Below, piece by piece: positions 55,915 through 64,000 of a DNA stretch of 64,000 bases. Position numbers and translations under genes: made by a program. This DNA comes from Mesorhizobium sp. SOD10 (lineage in GTDB: Bacteria > Pseudomonadota > Alphaproteobacteria > Rhizobiales > Rhizobiaceae), in NCBI GenBank assembly GCA_000824805.1, contig CCNA01000034.1:372001-436000 (forward strand). The letters run 5' to 3'. The notes under the pieces are model-generated. The model was not told the origin of the DNA. It worked only from the letters and a program-made list of their open reading frames with translations, and did no database searches. The number at the start of each line of letters is the position of its first letter. Position 1 is the stretch's first letter.

Positions 55915-57342
55915 ATGAGCTTCGTCGTCAACGCGATAGGCGTTCCTCTTTACTATAGCGGCGCTTCCAACCATTGGTTTTCGGCGTCCTCGTCCGGGCC
56001 GACCTTGAACGGCACCACCGGCAACGATTCCATCTGGGGCGCCAGCGGCGTCAACGTCACCATGTATGGCGGCGCAGGCGACGACATCTATTACCTCTAT
56101 TCGGCGAGCAACAAGGTGGTCGAGAACCCTGGCGAGGGCGTCGACACGATCAACACATGGATGAGCTACACGCTGCCGGACAATGTCGAAAACCTCATCG
56201 TCACTAACGCCCACAATTACGCCTTCGGCAATGCGCTGGACAACATCATCACCGCCACGGCGGGCGGCCAGACCCTGGACGGCGGCGCGGGCAACGATGT
56301 CCTGATCGACGGCGGCGGCGGTGCCGACACTTTCATCATCGCGAAGGGCAATGGGAGTGACTTGATCGTCAATTTCGCCTCGAACGATACCGTGCGCCTC
56401 GATGGCTACGGGTTCACGTCGTTCGCCGCCATCCACGAGAACCTGATTCAGGCGGGACCCAATGTGCTGCTGAACCTCGGATCGGGCGAAATCCTCGAAT
56501 TCAAGAACATGACGATCGACAAGCTGCAGCCCAACCAATTCGAGCTGCCGATCGACAAGTCCGGCATGACGCTGTCCTTCAGCGACGAATTCAACACGCT
56601 CAATCTTCACAATGCCCAGGGCGGCACCTGGGATACCAATTTCTGGTGGGGCGCGCCGAACGGCAGCACGCTCACCCGCAATGGCGAATTGCAGTGGTAT
56701 ATCGACGCCAATTACGGCCCGACCAGTTCGGTGCATCCCTTCAGCGTCGACAATGGCGTGCTGACGATCACCGCGGCGCAGGCGCCGGCCGATATCAAGC
56801 CTTTGATCAACAATTATGAATACACATCCGGCATCCTGACCACGCACGACTCCTTTTCGCAGACCTACGGGTATTTCGAAATGAAGGCCGACCTGCCGGA
56901 AAACGCCGGCGCGTGGCCGGCCTTCTGGCTGCTGCCGGAAGACGGCTCGTGGCCGCCAGAACTCGACGTGGTGGAAAAGTATGGCCAGAAGCCGAATTCG
57001 CTGCTGGTGACCGCGCATACCAACGAAACGGGACAGCACACGACGGTCGGATCGACGGTGAACGTCATGGACACGGCCGGCTTCCATACCTATGGCCTGC
57101 TGTGGACACCGGAAAAGCTGGTGTGGACCTATGACGGCGTGCAGGTCGCCGAAGCGGCGACGCCGTCCGACATGAACAAGCCGATGTACATGCTGGTCGA
57201 TCTCGCTATCGGCGGACAGGCCGGCGCCCCGCCGGACCACCTCGCCACGCCGGCCCAGATGAAGATCGACTATATCCATGCTTATACGCTGGATGAGCTT
57301 CAGCAGAGCCATTTGAACGTCACAGGCGAACACACAGCCTAG
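55915..57342 (+). CDS. Secreted GH16 beta-glucanase with RTX calcium-binding repeats
   Basis: 475 aa. Residues 25-180 hold RTX-type GGxGxDxx units (GGAGDDIYYL, GGAGNDVLIDGGGGADTFII) and no N-terminal signal, as for type I substrates. Residues 210-460 are a GH16 laminarinase/succinoglycanase domain with the catalytic motif ELDVVE (Glu349 nucleophile, Asp351, Glu354 acid/base) in WPPELDVVEKYG. Resembles ExsH/ExoK/PlyA, glycanases that trim exopolysaccharide. The exporter genes follow 12 bp on. ATG 55915 behind GGAAGGA. Confidence 0.92.
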   Translation: MSFVVNAIGVPLYYSGASNHWFSASSSGPTLNGTTGNDSIWGASGVNVTMYGGAGDDIYYLYSASNKVVENPGEGVDTINTWMSYTLPDNVENLIVTNAHNYAFGNALDNIITATAGGQTLDGGAGNDVLIDGGGGADTFIIAKGNGSDLIVNFASNDTVRLDGYGFTSFAAIHENLIQAGPNVLLNLGSGEILEFKNMTIDKLQPNQFELPIDKSGMTLSFSDEFNTLNLHNAQGGTWDTNFWWGAPNGSTLTRNGELQWYIDANYGPTSSVHPFSVDNGVLTITAAQAPADIKPLINNYEYTSGILTTHDSFSQTYGYFEMKADLPENAGAWPAFWLLPEDGSWPPELDVVEKYGQKPNSLLVTAHTNETGQHTTVGSTVNVMDTAGFHTYGLLWTPEKLVWTYDGVQVAEAATPSDMNKPMYMLVDLAIGGQAGAPPDHLATPAQMKIDYIHAYTLDELQQSHLNVTGEHTA

Positions 57343-57354
57343 GCGGCCGAGCCA

Positions 57355-59100
57355 ATGTCACGGGAGAGCGCTCCGGGTGCGATCAGGCAGGCCGGCCTGC
57401 GGCCGATGTTTCTGCGCGCCGTAACCGATGTCGGCCTGTTCTCGCTGCTCATCAACCTTCTGCTGCTGGTGGTGCCGCTCTACCTGCTCCAGGTCTATGA
57501 TCGCGTGCTGCCCTCCTCTAGCGTCGAGACGCTCGTCTATCTGTCGATCATCGCGGTCGCGGCGCTTGGTTTCCTTGGCTTCCTCGACGCCGTCCGCGCC
57601 ATCTATACACAGCGCGTCGCCGCGACGGTCAATGACAGGCTAGGCGCCAAAACGTTCGCGGCTTCGCTCGGCTCCGGCAATGCGCCGTCGCCGCTCACCG
57701 ACCTCGCCTCGGTCTGCGCCTTCATCCGCTCGCGCGGTGTCTCGGTGCTCTTCGATCTGCCCTTCGCGCCGGTCTTCCTCGCCTTGCTCTACCTGATCCA
57801 TCCGCTGCTGTTCTGGGTCACGCTCGGCGGCGCGGCACTGCTCGTCGTGCTGGTCTTCGCCAACCAGCTCGCCATCGGCAAGAACGACGCGCTCTCGGCG
57901 GAGCGTTCGGCGTTGGCCAGCCGGGCCGAGCAGGCCTTTGCCCGCAACGCCGACACGCTGCGCGCCATGGGCATGGTGGAAAACGCCGCGCGCACATGGG
58001 GGCGGCATGTGGCCGAGGCGCTTGTCCTGCATGACCGCTCGGCCGGCGCCAACGCCGTCTTCAGCGGCGCTTCCAGGGCGCTGCGCATGATGTTGCAGCT
58101 GGCGATCCTCGGAACCGGCGCCTGGCTGGTGCTCAAGAGCGAGATGACGGCCGGCATGATCTTCACGTCCTCGCTGGTGTCGTCGCGCGCGCTGCAGCCG
58201 CTCGACCAGTTGATCGGCTCCTGGCGGCAGCTCGTCGAGGCCAGGCGCGCCTGGACGCGCCTCGGAGGAGCCCTGGCGGCGCAGCCGGTTCAGGCAAGCA
58301 AGCTCATCCTGCCCGACCCGACCGGCGCGGTCTCCGCGCAGGATCTTTTCTTCATCGCGCCGAATGCCACCTTCGGCGCCGAGCCGATCCTGAAGCGGTT
58401 GAGCTTCACGATAGCCGCCGGCGAAGCGGTGGCGATCGTCGGCCCGAGCGGCGCCGGAAAATCCACGCTGGCGCGGCTGCTTGTCGGCGCCACGCAGCCG
58501 AGCGGCGGTTCGGTCAGGATCGACGGCGCCGAACTCAGGACCTGGGACGAAAACCAGCTTGGACGGCATATCGGCTATCTGGCGCAGGAGGTGGAGCTTT
58601 TCCCCGGCTCGATTGCCGACAACATCGCGCGCTTCGACGCGAAGGCCGACGACGCGGCAATCGTCGAAGCGGCAAGGCGCGCCGAGGCGCATGAGCTGAT
58701 CCTTTCGCTGCGCGACGGCTACCAGACGGCGATTGCCGGCACGCTGTCGGGCGGCGAGCGGCAGCGGATCGGGCTGGCGCGCGCGTTCTACGGCAATCCG
58801 CGCATCCTGGTGCTGGATGAACCCAGCACGCATCTCGACGGCGCCGGAGAGACCGCGCTGGAAGCCGTGCTTGCCGCCGCCCGCGCCGCGGGCGTCACCA
58901 CGATCGCCATCACGCATCGCCCTTCGATCGCCGCGGCTTGCGACCGCGTGATGGTCTTGCGCGGCGGCGTCATCGAGACGTTCGGGCCAAGCGCGGAGGT
59001 GTTGCGGCAGCCGGGTAGAGCCGCGCAGCGGAGCACGGTGGCGACCGGATCGTTCGCGCCGACCATCCGCGCCGCGCCGAATGTTGGTTACGGTTCGTAG
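57355..59100 (+). CDS. prsD: Type I secretion ABC permease/ATPase (PrsD-like)
   Basis: 581 aa: membrane domain with six helices (MFLRAVTDVGLFSLLINLLLL onward), then an ATPase with Walker A GPSGAGKST, signature LSGGERQRIGLARA, Walker B ILVLDEPSTHLD, His switch ITHRPS. HlyB/PrsD class without a C39 domain. Together with the next gene it exports the RTX glucanase immediately upstream. The spacing of four bases to the adaptor gene indicates one operon. Confidence 0.93.
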   Translation: MSRESAPGAIRQAGLRPMFLRAVTDVGLFSLLINLLLLVVPLYLLQVYDRVLPSSSVETLVYLSIIAVAALGFLGFLDAVRAIYTQRVAATVNDRLGAKTFAASLGSGNAPSPLTDLASVCAFIRSRGVSVLFDLPFAPVFLALLYLIHPLLFWVTLGGAALLVVLVFANQLAIGKNDALSAERSALASRAEQAFARNADTLRAMGMVENAARTWGRHVAEALVLHDRSAGANAVFSGASRALRMMLQLAILGTGAWLVLKSEMTAGMIFTSSLVSSRALQPLDQLIGSWRQLVEARRAWTRLGGALAAQPVQASKLILPDPTGAVSAQDLFFIAPNATFGAEPILKRLSFTIAAGEAVAIVGPSGAGKSTLARLLVGATQPSGGSVRIDGAELRTWDENQLGRHIGYLAQEVELFPGSIADNIARFDAKADDAAIVEAARRAEAHELILSLRDGYQTAIAGTLSGGERQRIGLARAFYGNPRILVLDEPSTHLDGAGETALEAVLAAARAAGVTTIAITHRPSIAAACDRVMVLRGGVIETFGPSAEVLRQPGRAAQRSTVATGSFAPTIRAAPNVGYGS

Positions 59101-59103
59101 ACG

Positions 59104-60423
59104 ATGTCCACCCAGAGCTTCGCCTTCGACGGCCGCCCGCGCACGGATTTCCGCCGCACCGCCTTCGCCGGCTACGCGGCGATCGCGCTGCTTGCCGGCG
59201 GCTTCGGCACTTGGGCAGCGAGCGCGCCATTGGCAGGCGCGGTGATCACCCAAGGTACAATCGCGGCGACCGGCGGCAACATTCTGATCCAGCATCGCGA
59301 GGGCGGCATCATCAAGCAATTGCTGGTGCATGAAGGCGACCGCGTGCGCGAAGGCCAGGACCTCATCCTGCTCGACCGGACCGCCGCGGAGGCCGATCTC
59401 AACCGGCTGACAAGGCAATGGATCGCGCTCAAGGCAAGTGCGGCGCGGCTGGAGGCCGAGCGCGACGGGCTCACCACGCTGGCGCCCATCGCCGAGCCCG
59501 CCCCGGCGCCGTTCCAGCAAGAGTTTCAGAAGCTGATCCGCGAACAGCAGAAGGAGTTCGATGCCAGGCTTGCACGCTTCCGATCCGAGCAGTCTATCCT
59601 GGCGCAGCGCGTCGCCATGCATCGCGAGTCGGTCAAAGGGCTGAACGCGCAGAAGGCGGCAATCGAACAGCAGGCAGAGGTGGTGAAGAAGGAGCTCGGC
59701 ATCAAGACCGACCTCCTCGACAAGGGCCTCACCAACCGCACCGAATATTCGCAGCTCTTGCGCTCGGAGGCCGACCTCGTCGGCCAGGCGGGCGCGCTCG
59801 AGGCGGACCTCGCCTCCGCCAACACGCAGATCGTCGAGGCGGAGGCGCAGACCGAGCGCGCCACCACGCAGCGCGTCGAGGAAGCGCTGACGAAGCTCGA
59901 CGATGTGAGGACCAATCTCGCCGACATCGAGGAGCAGATGCGCGCCGCGGAAGCGCTGCTGAAGCGTACGACGATCACCGCGCCGGCGGCGGGCATCGTC
60001 GTGTCCTCGACCTACAACTCGCAAGGCAGCGTGGTCGCGCCCGGCGAAAAGATCATGGAGATCCTGCCCACGGCCTCCGGCCTTGTGGTGGACACCAGGC
60101 TGCGGCCGAAGGACATCGACCAGGTGCATGTCGGCCAGCCGGCAAAGCTCAGGCTTTCCGCGCTCAACACCAGGCTCACGCCGGAAGTGCCGGCCACCGT
60201 CAGCGAGATTTCCGCCGACCGGCTGATCGACGAAGCCACTCACGAACCCTATTTCCGCGCCAAGCTGAAGATCACCGACGCCCTGCCCGCCGGCGTGAAG
60301 GCCGAGCAGCTTTATCCCGGGACCCCGGTCGACGCCTTCATCAACACCGGCGACCGGACTTTCTTCGAGTATCTGGTACGCCCGATGATGGATTCTTTCG
60401 CGCGGGCGTTCAGGGAACGATAG
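59104..60423 (+). CDS. prsE: HlyD-family membrane fusion protein (PrsE-like)
   Basis: 439 aa. One N-terminal membrane helix (FAGYAAIALLAGGFGTWA), lipoyl-like half GNILIQHREGGIIKQLLVHEGDRVREGQ, a long coiled coil (residues 130-290), the second lipoyl half and a C-terminal beta-barrel (ITDALPAGVKAEQLYPGTPVDAFI, ending with the membrane-near GDRTFFEYLVRPMMDS). Links the ABC exporter to an outer-membrane TolC protein, which is not in the window. Same operon as the glucanase and prsD-like genes. Confidence 0.93.
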   Translation: MSTQSFAFDGRPRTDFRRTAFAGYAAIALLAGGFGTWAASAPLAGAVITQGTIAATGGNILIQHREGGIIKQLLVHEGDRVREGQDLILLDRTAAEADLNRLTRQWIALKASAARLEAERDGLTTLAPIAEPAPAPFQQEFQKLIREQQKEFDARLARFRSEQSILAQRVAMHRESVKGLNAQKAAIEQQAEVVKKELGIKTDLLDKGLTNRTEYSQLLRSEADLVGQAGALEADLASANTQIVEAEAQTERATTQRVEEALTKLDDVRTNLADIEEQMRAAEALLKRTTITAPAAGIVVSSTYNSQGSVVAPGEKIMEILPTASGLVVDTRLRPKDIDQVHVGQPAKLRLSALNTRLTPEVPATVSEISADRLIDEATHEPYFRAKLKITDALPAGVKAEQLYPGTPVDAFINTGDRTFFEYLVRPMMDSFARAFRER

Positions 60424-60737
60424 GGCTTCGATAACCCAAACGATGACCATGGGTTGTCTCGCCCCGTGGTTCGAGAACGCACCTATGCTAACTTAGCCCC
60501 GCGTCCATCGCCCGGCCCTGAGGGCCAATCATATTGGATCGATGGAGGTAACTTCTCGTCAGGGCGGGCGGCGGCGAGGCAGGCCTTGCTTCGATCATCG
60601 TCCGGAATACGCTCCACAAGAACCAGGCAATCAACATGCTGTCAGGCTTCAGGGGCCTCCGGCTCTTCCGCACATCGCTTCGAACGGGCGGCCGCCTTGC
60701 GACAGGCGCGAGTGTTCCCCCGCGCGACCCCGCGCGA
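60424..60737. other. Intergenic region between convergent genes, no gene seen
   Basis: Only frames without ribosome sites are present. No clear U-tract terminator was seen for either neighbour. Confidence 0.5.
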
Positions 60738-63700
60738 CTACGCCGCGGCGCCGGCTTCAACGGCCGCTTCTATTGCCCGGCCTGCTTCGATAAAGCCGAG
60801 CCGCCGTGCCTCTTTGCACAGACCCTGAAGCTCCCTCCTCAGGGAAGGAGAGAGCATGCCAGCGCCACAGGCCGCGAGCACGCGGCCGCGTGCGCTGAAG
60901 AAGCTTGCCCATGGCAAGGGTTCATCTGCCGTGAACGCGTCGAGGCTCGCCGCGTGGCGGCCGGCGCCAGCCCAGTCGCCGGCAGCCAGGCAGGCATCGA
61001 TCGCGTAGCGCCGAAACTGGAGATGGTTGTGGCTCACTGCGTTCGACGCCAGCATTGCTTCGCCTTCCTCGAGCGCGGCCTTCCGCGCTGCGGCGTCGTT
61101 GGCGGCCACAGCCAGCAGGCCGAGATACCATGGGCCGAGATACGCCATCCCGGTGCTGCGGCTCATGCGCAGTGCCTCTTGCAGGTCGGCGATGGCCTCG
61201 CCGTTTCTTCCGGCCAGCCGGTGCACATCGCCGCGAAAAGCCAATGCCTCCGCCTCGAAGCGCGGGGCTTGGATCTCGCGGGCGAGATCGAGGGATGCTT
61301 CAGCGCTTGCCAGCGCCCTGTCGAGTTCCATCAACGAAGACCAGGCGAGATAGGCGTTCATATGGGCGATAAGTTCGGCGCGCTGGTGGACGATCTCCCT
61401 CGACGCCTCGATTGCCGCCAGCGCTTCTCTGAGCAGATCGTTGATGTCGCCGATATAGAGGCTGGTCGCCACAACCATCGAGCGGTTCGCGACCGCGATG
61501 CGGCCGAACCCATTGCGCTCACTGATTTCCACGCACGACCGATACTGCCGATGCGCGCTGAGCATCCGGCCGCGCATGTACTGCGCATCGCCGATGCCGC
61601 CCAACGATGCTGCCTCGATCTCGGTAGACCCTGCCCGGCGCGCGAGTTCGAGGCTCGACCGATGTTGTTCCAGGCAGCCGTCGATATCCCCCCGCGGAAA
61701 CAGCAGATTGCCGTGGAGAAAATGCGCTCGGGCGGCTTCCTCGTCCAGCCCGGAGCGTTCGGCAATGCCCTCCACGGCCCGTACGTCCGCCAAGGCGCCG
61801 TCGACATCATCGGCTATGCGCTTGACCGCTGCCACACCGAGGAGCGCCCGGCAGCGCCCGCGCTCACCGTCCGCCAGGGCCAGCGCCTCGCTGTATGCGA
61901 CGCCGGCTTCACCGGTGCGACCGAGACTTAGCAGAATCTCGCCGCGACATGAGAAGAGCGCGGAATGGGTTTCGTCATCACCGACAAGCCGCAGACCGCG
62001 CTCCACCAGCTCCAATGCTCGCCCATAGCGATAAGCACGATTCTCGCGGCCGGCAGCGTCAAGGAAAGCCCGGGGCGCGGCCTGATCTTCGGCCCGCTCG
62101 AGATGCTCGGCGCGCATGATCGGATCGCGCTCGGCAAACCACTGCGCCGCGCGGCGGTGCAGCGCTCGGCGTTCCGCCCGCGGCAAGGACAGGTATGCGC
62201 CATCGCGCATGAGCGCATGCGCGAACAGAAGGTCGTTGCCGGCGGGCTTCAGAAACCCACGCCGGATCAGGGCCTTGTAGTCCTGCTCGGGATTTTCCAG
62301 CAGATGGTCGAGGGCATCGGGAGCAAAAAGCTGGCCGAGCACAGCGGCAATGCGCAGCGTGTGACGGTCGCCGGGCGGCAGCATGTCCAGCCGGGCAAGC
62401 ACGACACTATGGATGGTATCGGGCAACCGGTCCGGCCCCCGGTCGCCGCTTCGAAGCAGTTGTTCGAGAAAGAGAGGATTGCCTCCAGCGCGCTCGACGC
62501 AATTGACGGCGAAAGCATCGGTTGGCGCAAGGAATTTACCCGCGAGGGCCAAGGCCTCCTGGCGGTAGAGCGGCGCGAGATCGAGCGTGAGCCTCGGCCC
62601 CTCGCCGGCTCGCATTTGCCGGGCCGGCCCGGAAGGTTCCTCTTCCGTGCGCGCAGTTGTGACGACGAGTACCGGGCCCGTTGTTGCCGAGGCGGCAAGC
62701 ACATCGACCTGCGCCAGCGTCTCAGCGTCCGCCCACTGCACGTCCTCAATGGTCAGGACGAGAGGCCGGCGAGCGCTTGCGCGACCGACCAACTGCAGCA
62801 ATGTCTGTTCCAGCCCCTTGAGGCGAACCGCATTGTCCATCGCGTCATAGAGCGCCCGCCGGTCCTCGGGCAGGGAATGCTGCAGCAACCGGTACAGGTG
62901 GATTTCCAGATCGGCGTCGACGAGGCCGCTGTCGACGGCGATGCGCGGCTCGACTGCGAGACCTTCGACGAGAGCGCGGATTGCATTGCGTTTGGCGCCT
63001 GCGCCGAAGTCGAGGACGAGGCCGGTGTGGCACTCGAATCCCTGCTCGACGGCAAGCTTCTGAAATTCCTCGATCAGCCGGGTCTTGCCGATTCCTGCTT
63101 CGCCGCGGACATGCACGACGAGCCCGCGTCCAGTTTCGAGACACGTTTTCAAAGCGCCGGCAAACTGCGCCAGCTCGACCTGCCGGCCGACAAAGGCGGT
63201 TCTGGCGACACCCTCGGAGGAGAGGCCAGCCGGCCGCCAAGCCTCAATCGGCTTTTCCGAAACCCGGGCAACGATGGTGCGGAGTTCGGCGCGGTCGACA
63301 AGGTGCGCGACCGACTGGTGCACCGAGTCCGACAGCAGCACGTCCTCGGCATCCGCCGCTCCGGCGAGTGCGCCGGCCAGATGGATGGCGCCGCCGGTTA
63401 CCGTGAGCGTGCCCGCGCCGTCCTGATCGAGCCTCGTGACCAGCATTCGGCCGCTCGCCAACCCGATCCGGGCCGGAGGGATGCAGTCTTCCGCCGCCCG
63501 AACCGCCCTCACGATCTCAAAGCCAGCCCGCAACGCACGTTCCGCGTCGTTGCCGTGGGCAACCGGCAAGCCGAAAAAGGCGATAGTGGTGCCGCCGAGC
63601 TGCCTGTCGACCATGCCCGCGTGGTCCGCGACGACCCTGTGCACGATATCCGCGAAGCGAGCAGAGAGGGCTCGCTCCCGCTCGGGATCGTCCTCGTCGG

Positions 63701-64000
63701 CGAGAAACGACAAGTCGCCCATCTCGACAAACATGACGACGAGCTGACGCAGCTCCGATGCCGGTCCCGGCGGCTCCGCCGCGGTGGCAGCTTCCGTGCT
63801 GGGGGTCTGAGGCTCCTGACGGGAAGACCTTGCCGCTTCAGCGGGGCCGGCAGCGATGGGCCGGGACTGCTCGCGCCGCCTTTGCTGAATCTCTTGATAG
63901 AGCTGCTCGGTTTCCGGCTCGGGCCGCACGCCGAGCTCGCGCTGCAGGATCTCGCGACAGACGTGAAACTGCCGAAGGGCCGCGCCGATCCGGCCCTGAC
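60738..64000 (-). CDS. BTAD / cyclase-like / AAA / TPR signalling regulator (partial, runs off the right edge)
   Basis: 1087 codons visible; the frame is open through 64000. Residues read from the edge: AALRQFHVCREILQRELGV, the end of a BTAD domain, so an OmpR-type DNA-binding part probably lies outside. Next comes a class III adenylate-cyclase-like domain: LRQLVVMFVEMGDLSF and RQLGGTTIAFFG, in which the first metal Asp is Glu and the second Asp of the usual GDG is lost, so it is probably inactive. Then an AAA/STAND module with Walker A GEAGIGKTRL and a DVQWAD Walker B, and a C-terminal TPR-like array. Likely a transcription activator sensing a signal. GTG 63929 is not the true start. Confidence 0.9.
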   Translation of the reverse strand, partial: QGRIGAALRQFHVCREILQRELGVRPEPETEQLYQEIQQRRREQSRPIAAGPAEAARSSRQEPQTPSTEAATAAEPPGPASELRQLVVMFVEMGDLSFLADEDDPERERALSARFADIVHRVVADHAGMVDRQLGGTTIAFFGLPVAHGNDAERALRAGFEIVRAVRAAEDCIPPARIGLASGRMLVTRLDQDGAGTLTVTGGAIHLAGALAGAADAEDVLLSDSVHQSVAHLVDRAELRTIVARVSEKPIEAWRPAGLSSEGVARTAFVGRQVELAQFAGALKTCLETGRGLVVHVRGEAGIGKTRLIEEFQKLAVEQGFECHTGLVLDFGAGAKRNAIRALVEGLAVEPRIAVDSGLVDADLEIHLYRLLQHSLPEDRRALYDAMDNAVRLKGLEQTLLQLVGRASARRPLVLTIEDVQWADAETLAQVDVLAASATTGPVLVVTTARTEEEPSGPARQMRAGEGPRLTLDLAPLYRQEALALAGKFLAPTDAFAVNCVERAGGNPLFLEQLLRSGDRGPDRLPDTIHSVVLARLDMLPPGDRHTLRIAAVLGQLFAPDALDHLLENPEQDYKALIRRGFLKPAGNDLLFAHALMRDGAYLSLPRAERRALHRRAAQWFAERDPIMRAEHLERAEDQAAPRAFLDAAGRENRAYRYGRALELVERGLRLVGDDETHSALFSCRGEILLSLGRTGEAGVAYSEALALADGERGRCRALLGVAAVKRIADDVDGALADVRAVEGIAERSGLDEEAARAHFLHGNLLFPRGDIDGCLEQHRSSLELARRAGSTEIEAASLGGIGDAQYMRGRMLSAHRQYRSCVEISERNGFGRIAVANRSMVVATSLYIGDINDLLREALAAIEASREIVHQRAELIAHMNAYLAWSSLMELDRALASAEASLDLAREIQAPRFEAEALAFRGDVHRLAGRNGEAIADLQEALRMSRSTGMAYLGPWYLGLLAVAANDAAARKAALEEGEAMLASNAVSHNHLQFRRYAIDACLAAGDWAGAGRHAASLDAFTADEPLPWASFFSARGRVLAACGAGMLSPSLRRELQGLCKEARRLGFIEAGRAIEAAVEAGAAA

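Noticed and set aside
57640..60450. 936-codon open frame on the minus strand
   Set aside because: Antisense to the type I exporter genes, which have full motifs; high GC keeps the opposite frame open. Its translation is Arg/Gly/Ala/His-rich and lacks domains.
1..64000. tRNA, rRNA, CRISPR arrays, IS transposases, phage genes
   Set aside because: Reading both strands gave no cloverleaf with proper arms, no spaced direct repeats and no transposase or integrase motifs.

Overview
The window is GC-rich and reads as an alphaproteobacterial chromosome, most likely Mesorhizobium or a close relative. Grounds: a GcrA-family regulator, DUF1236 and DUF982 proteins, a SyrA/ExoX-like exopolysaccharide repressor, a PrsDE-type secretion system with an RTX glucanase, the alphaproteobacterial LexA box in front of dinB, promoters matching the rhizobial EcfG consensus, and a dispersed rhizobial-type intergenic repeat. 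The assignment is inference from gene content. No rRNA, tRNA, IS transposase, phage module or CRISPR array was seen.

Layout. 0-4.3 kb (minus): a sugar-binding protein cut by the left edge, a fatty-acid hydroxylase family protein, a PanB-like protein, a LacI regulator and an aldo/keto reductase. 4.3-9.1 kb: a TetR regulator divergent from a three-subunit molybdenum aldehyde oxidoreductase (paoABC type). 9.3-14.1 kb: a slipin/NfeD pair, an MFS exporter and its divergent LysR regulator. 14.2-20 kb: small proteins, an OafA-type acyltransferase and a cupin. 20-44 kb: a stress and cell-envelope region rich in small secreted proteins (three tandem Tyr/His-rich proteins, three DUF1236 proteins, a Gly-rich coiled-coil protein), DUF763, a GcrA paralogue, an S24 repressor with its operators, a large periplasmic TPR protein, a J-domain protein flanked by two copies of one small RNA, and a TadE/TadG cluster. 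44.5-46.4 kb: a cupin and the SOS polymerase dinB. 46.4-54.7 kb: a sugar/sugar-acid catabolic cluster (ABC transporter, aldose epimerase, two SDRs, enolase-superfamily dehydratase, SMP-30 lactonase, GntR regulator). 54.7-60.4 kb: a small membrane protein, an SRPBCC protein and a GH16-RTX glucanase with its type I exporter. 60.7-64 kb: a large BTAD/cyclase-like/AAA/TPR regulator running off the right edge.

How it works together. Ten sites in 20-43.5 kb fit GGAAC-N16/17-nGTT, the promoter type of the alphaproteobacterial general stress sigma factor EcfG; six have the full CGTT. They sit before the small secreted and envelope genes, so this stretch looks like a cluster of stress-regulon members, although no ecfG, phyR or nepR is in the window. 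A separate circuit is suggested by CGTAC-N5-GTACG palindromes occurring as spaced pairs before the S24 repressor and again 5 kb away before a small unknown gene. The most novel-looking signal is a pair of homologous small-RNA loci, each a conserved short hairpin plus a Rho-independent terminator, diverging from either side of the J-domain gene. Other oddities: a dispersed repeat inserted in frame in the GcrA paralogue, an ABC ATPase with Arg for the Walker A Lys, a frameshift removing the aldose epimerase stop, two genes that appear to use non-standard start codons, and a 149-bp MITE-like element.
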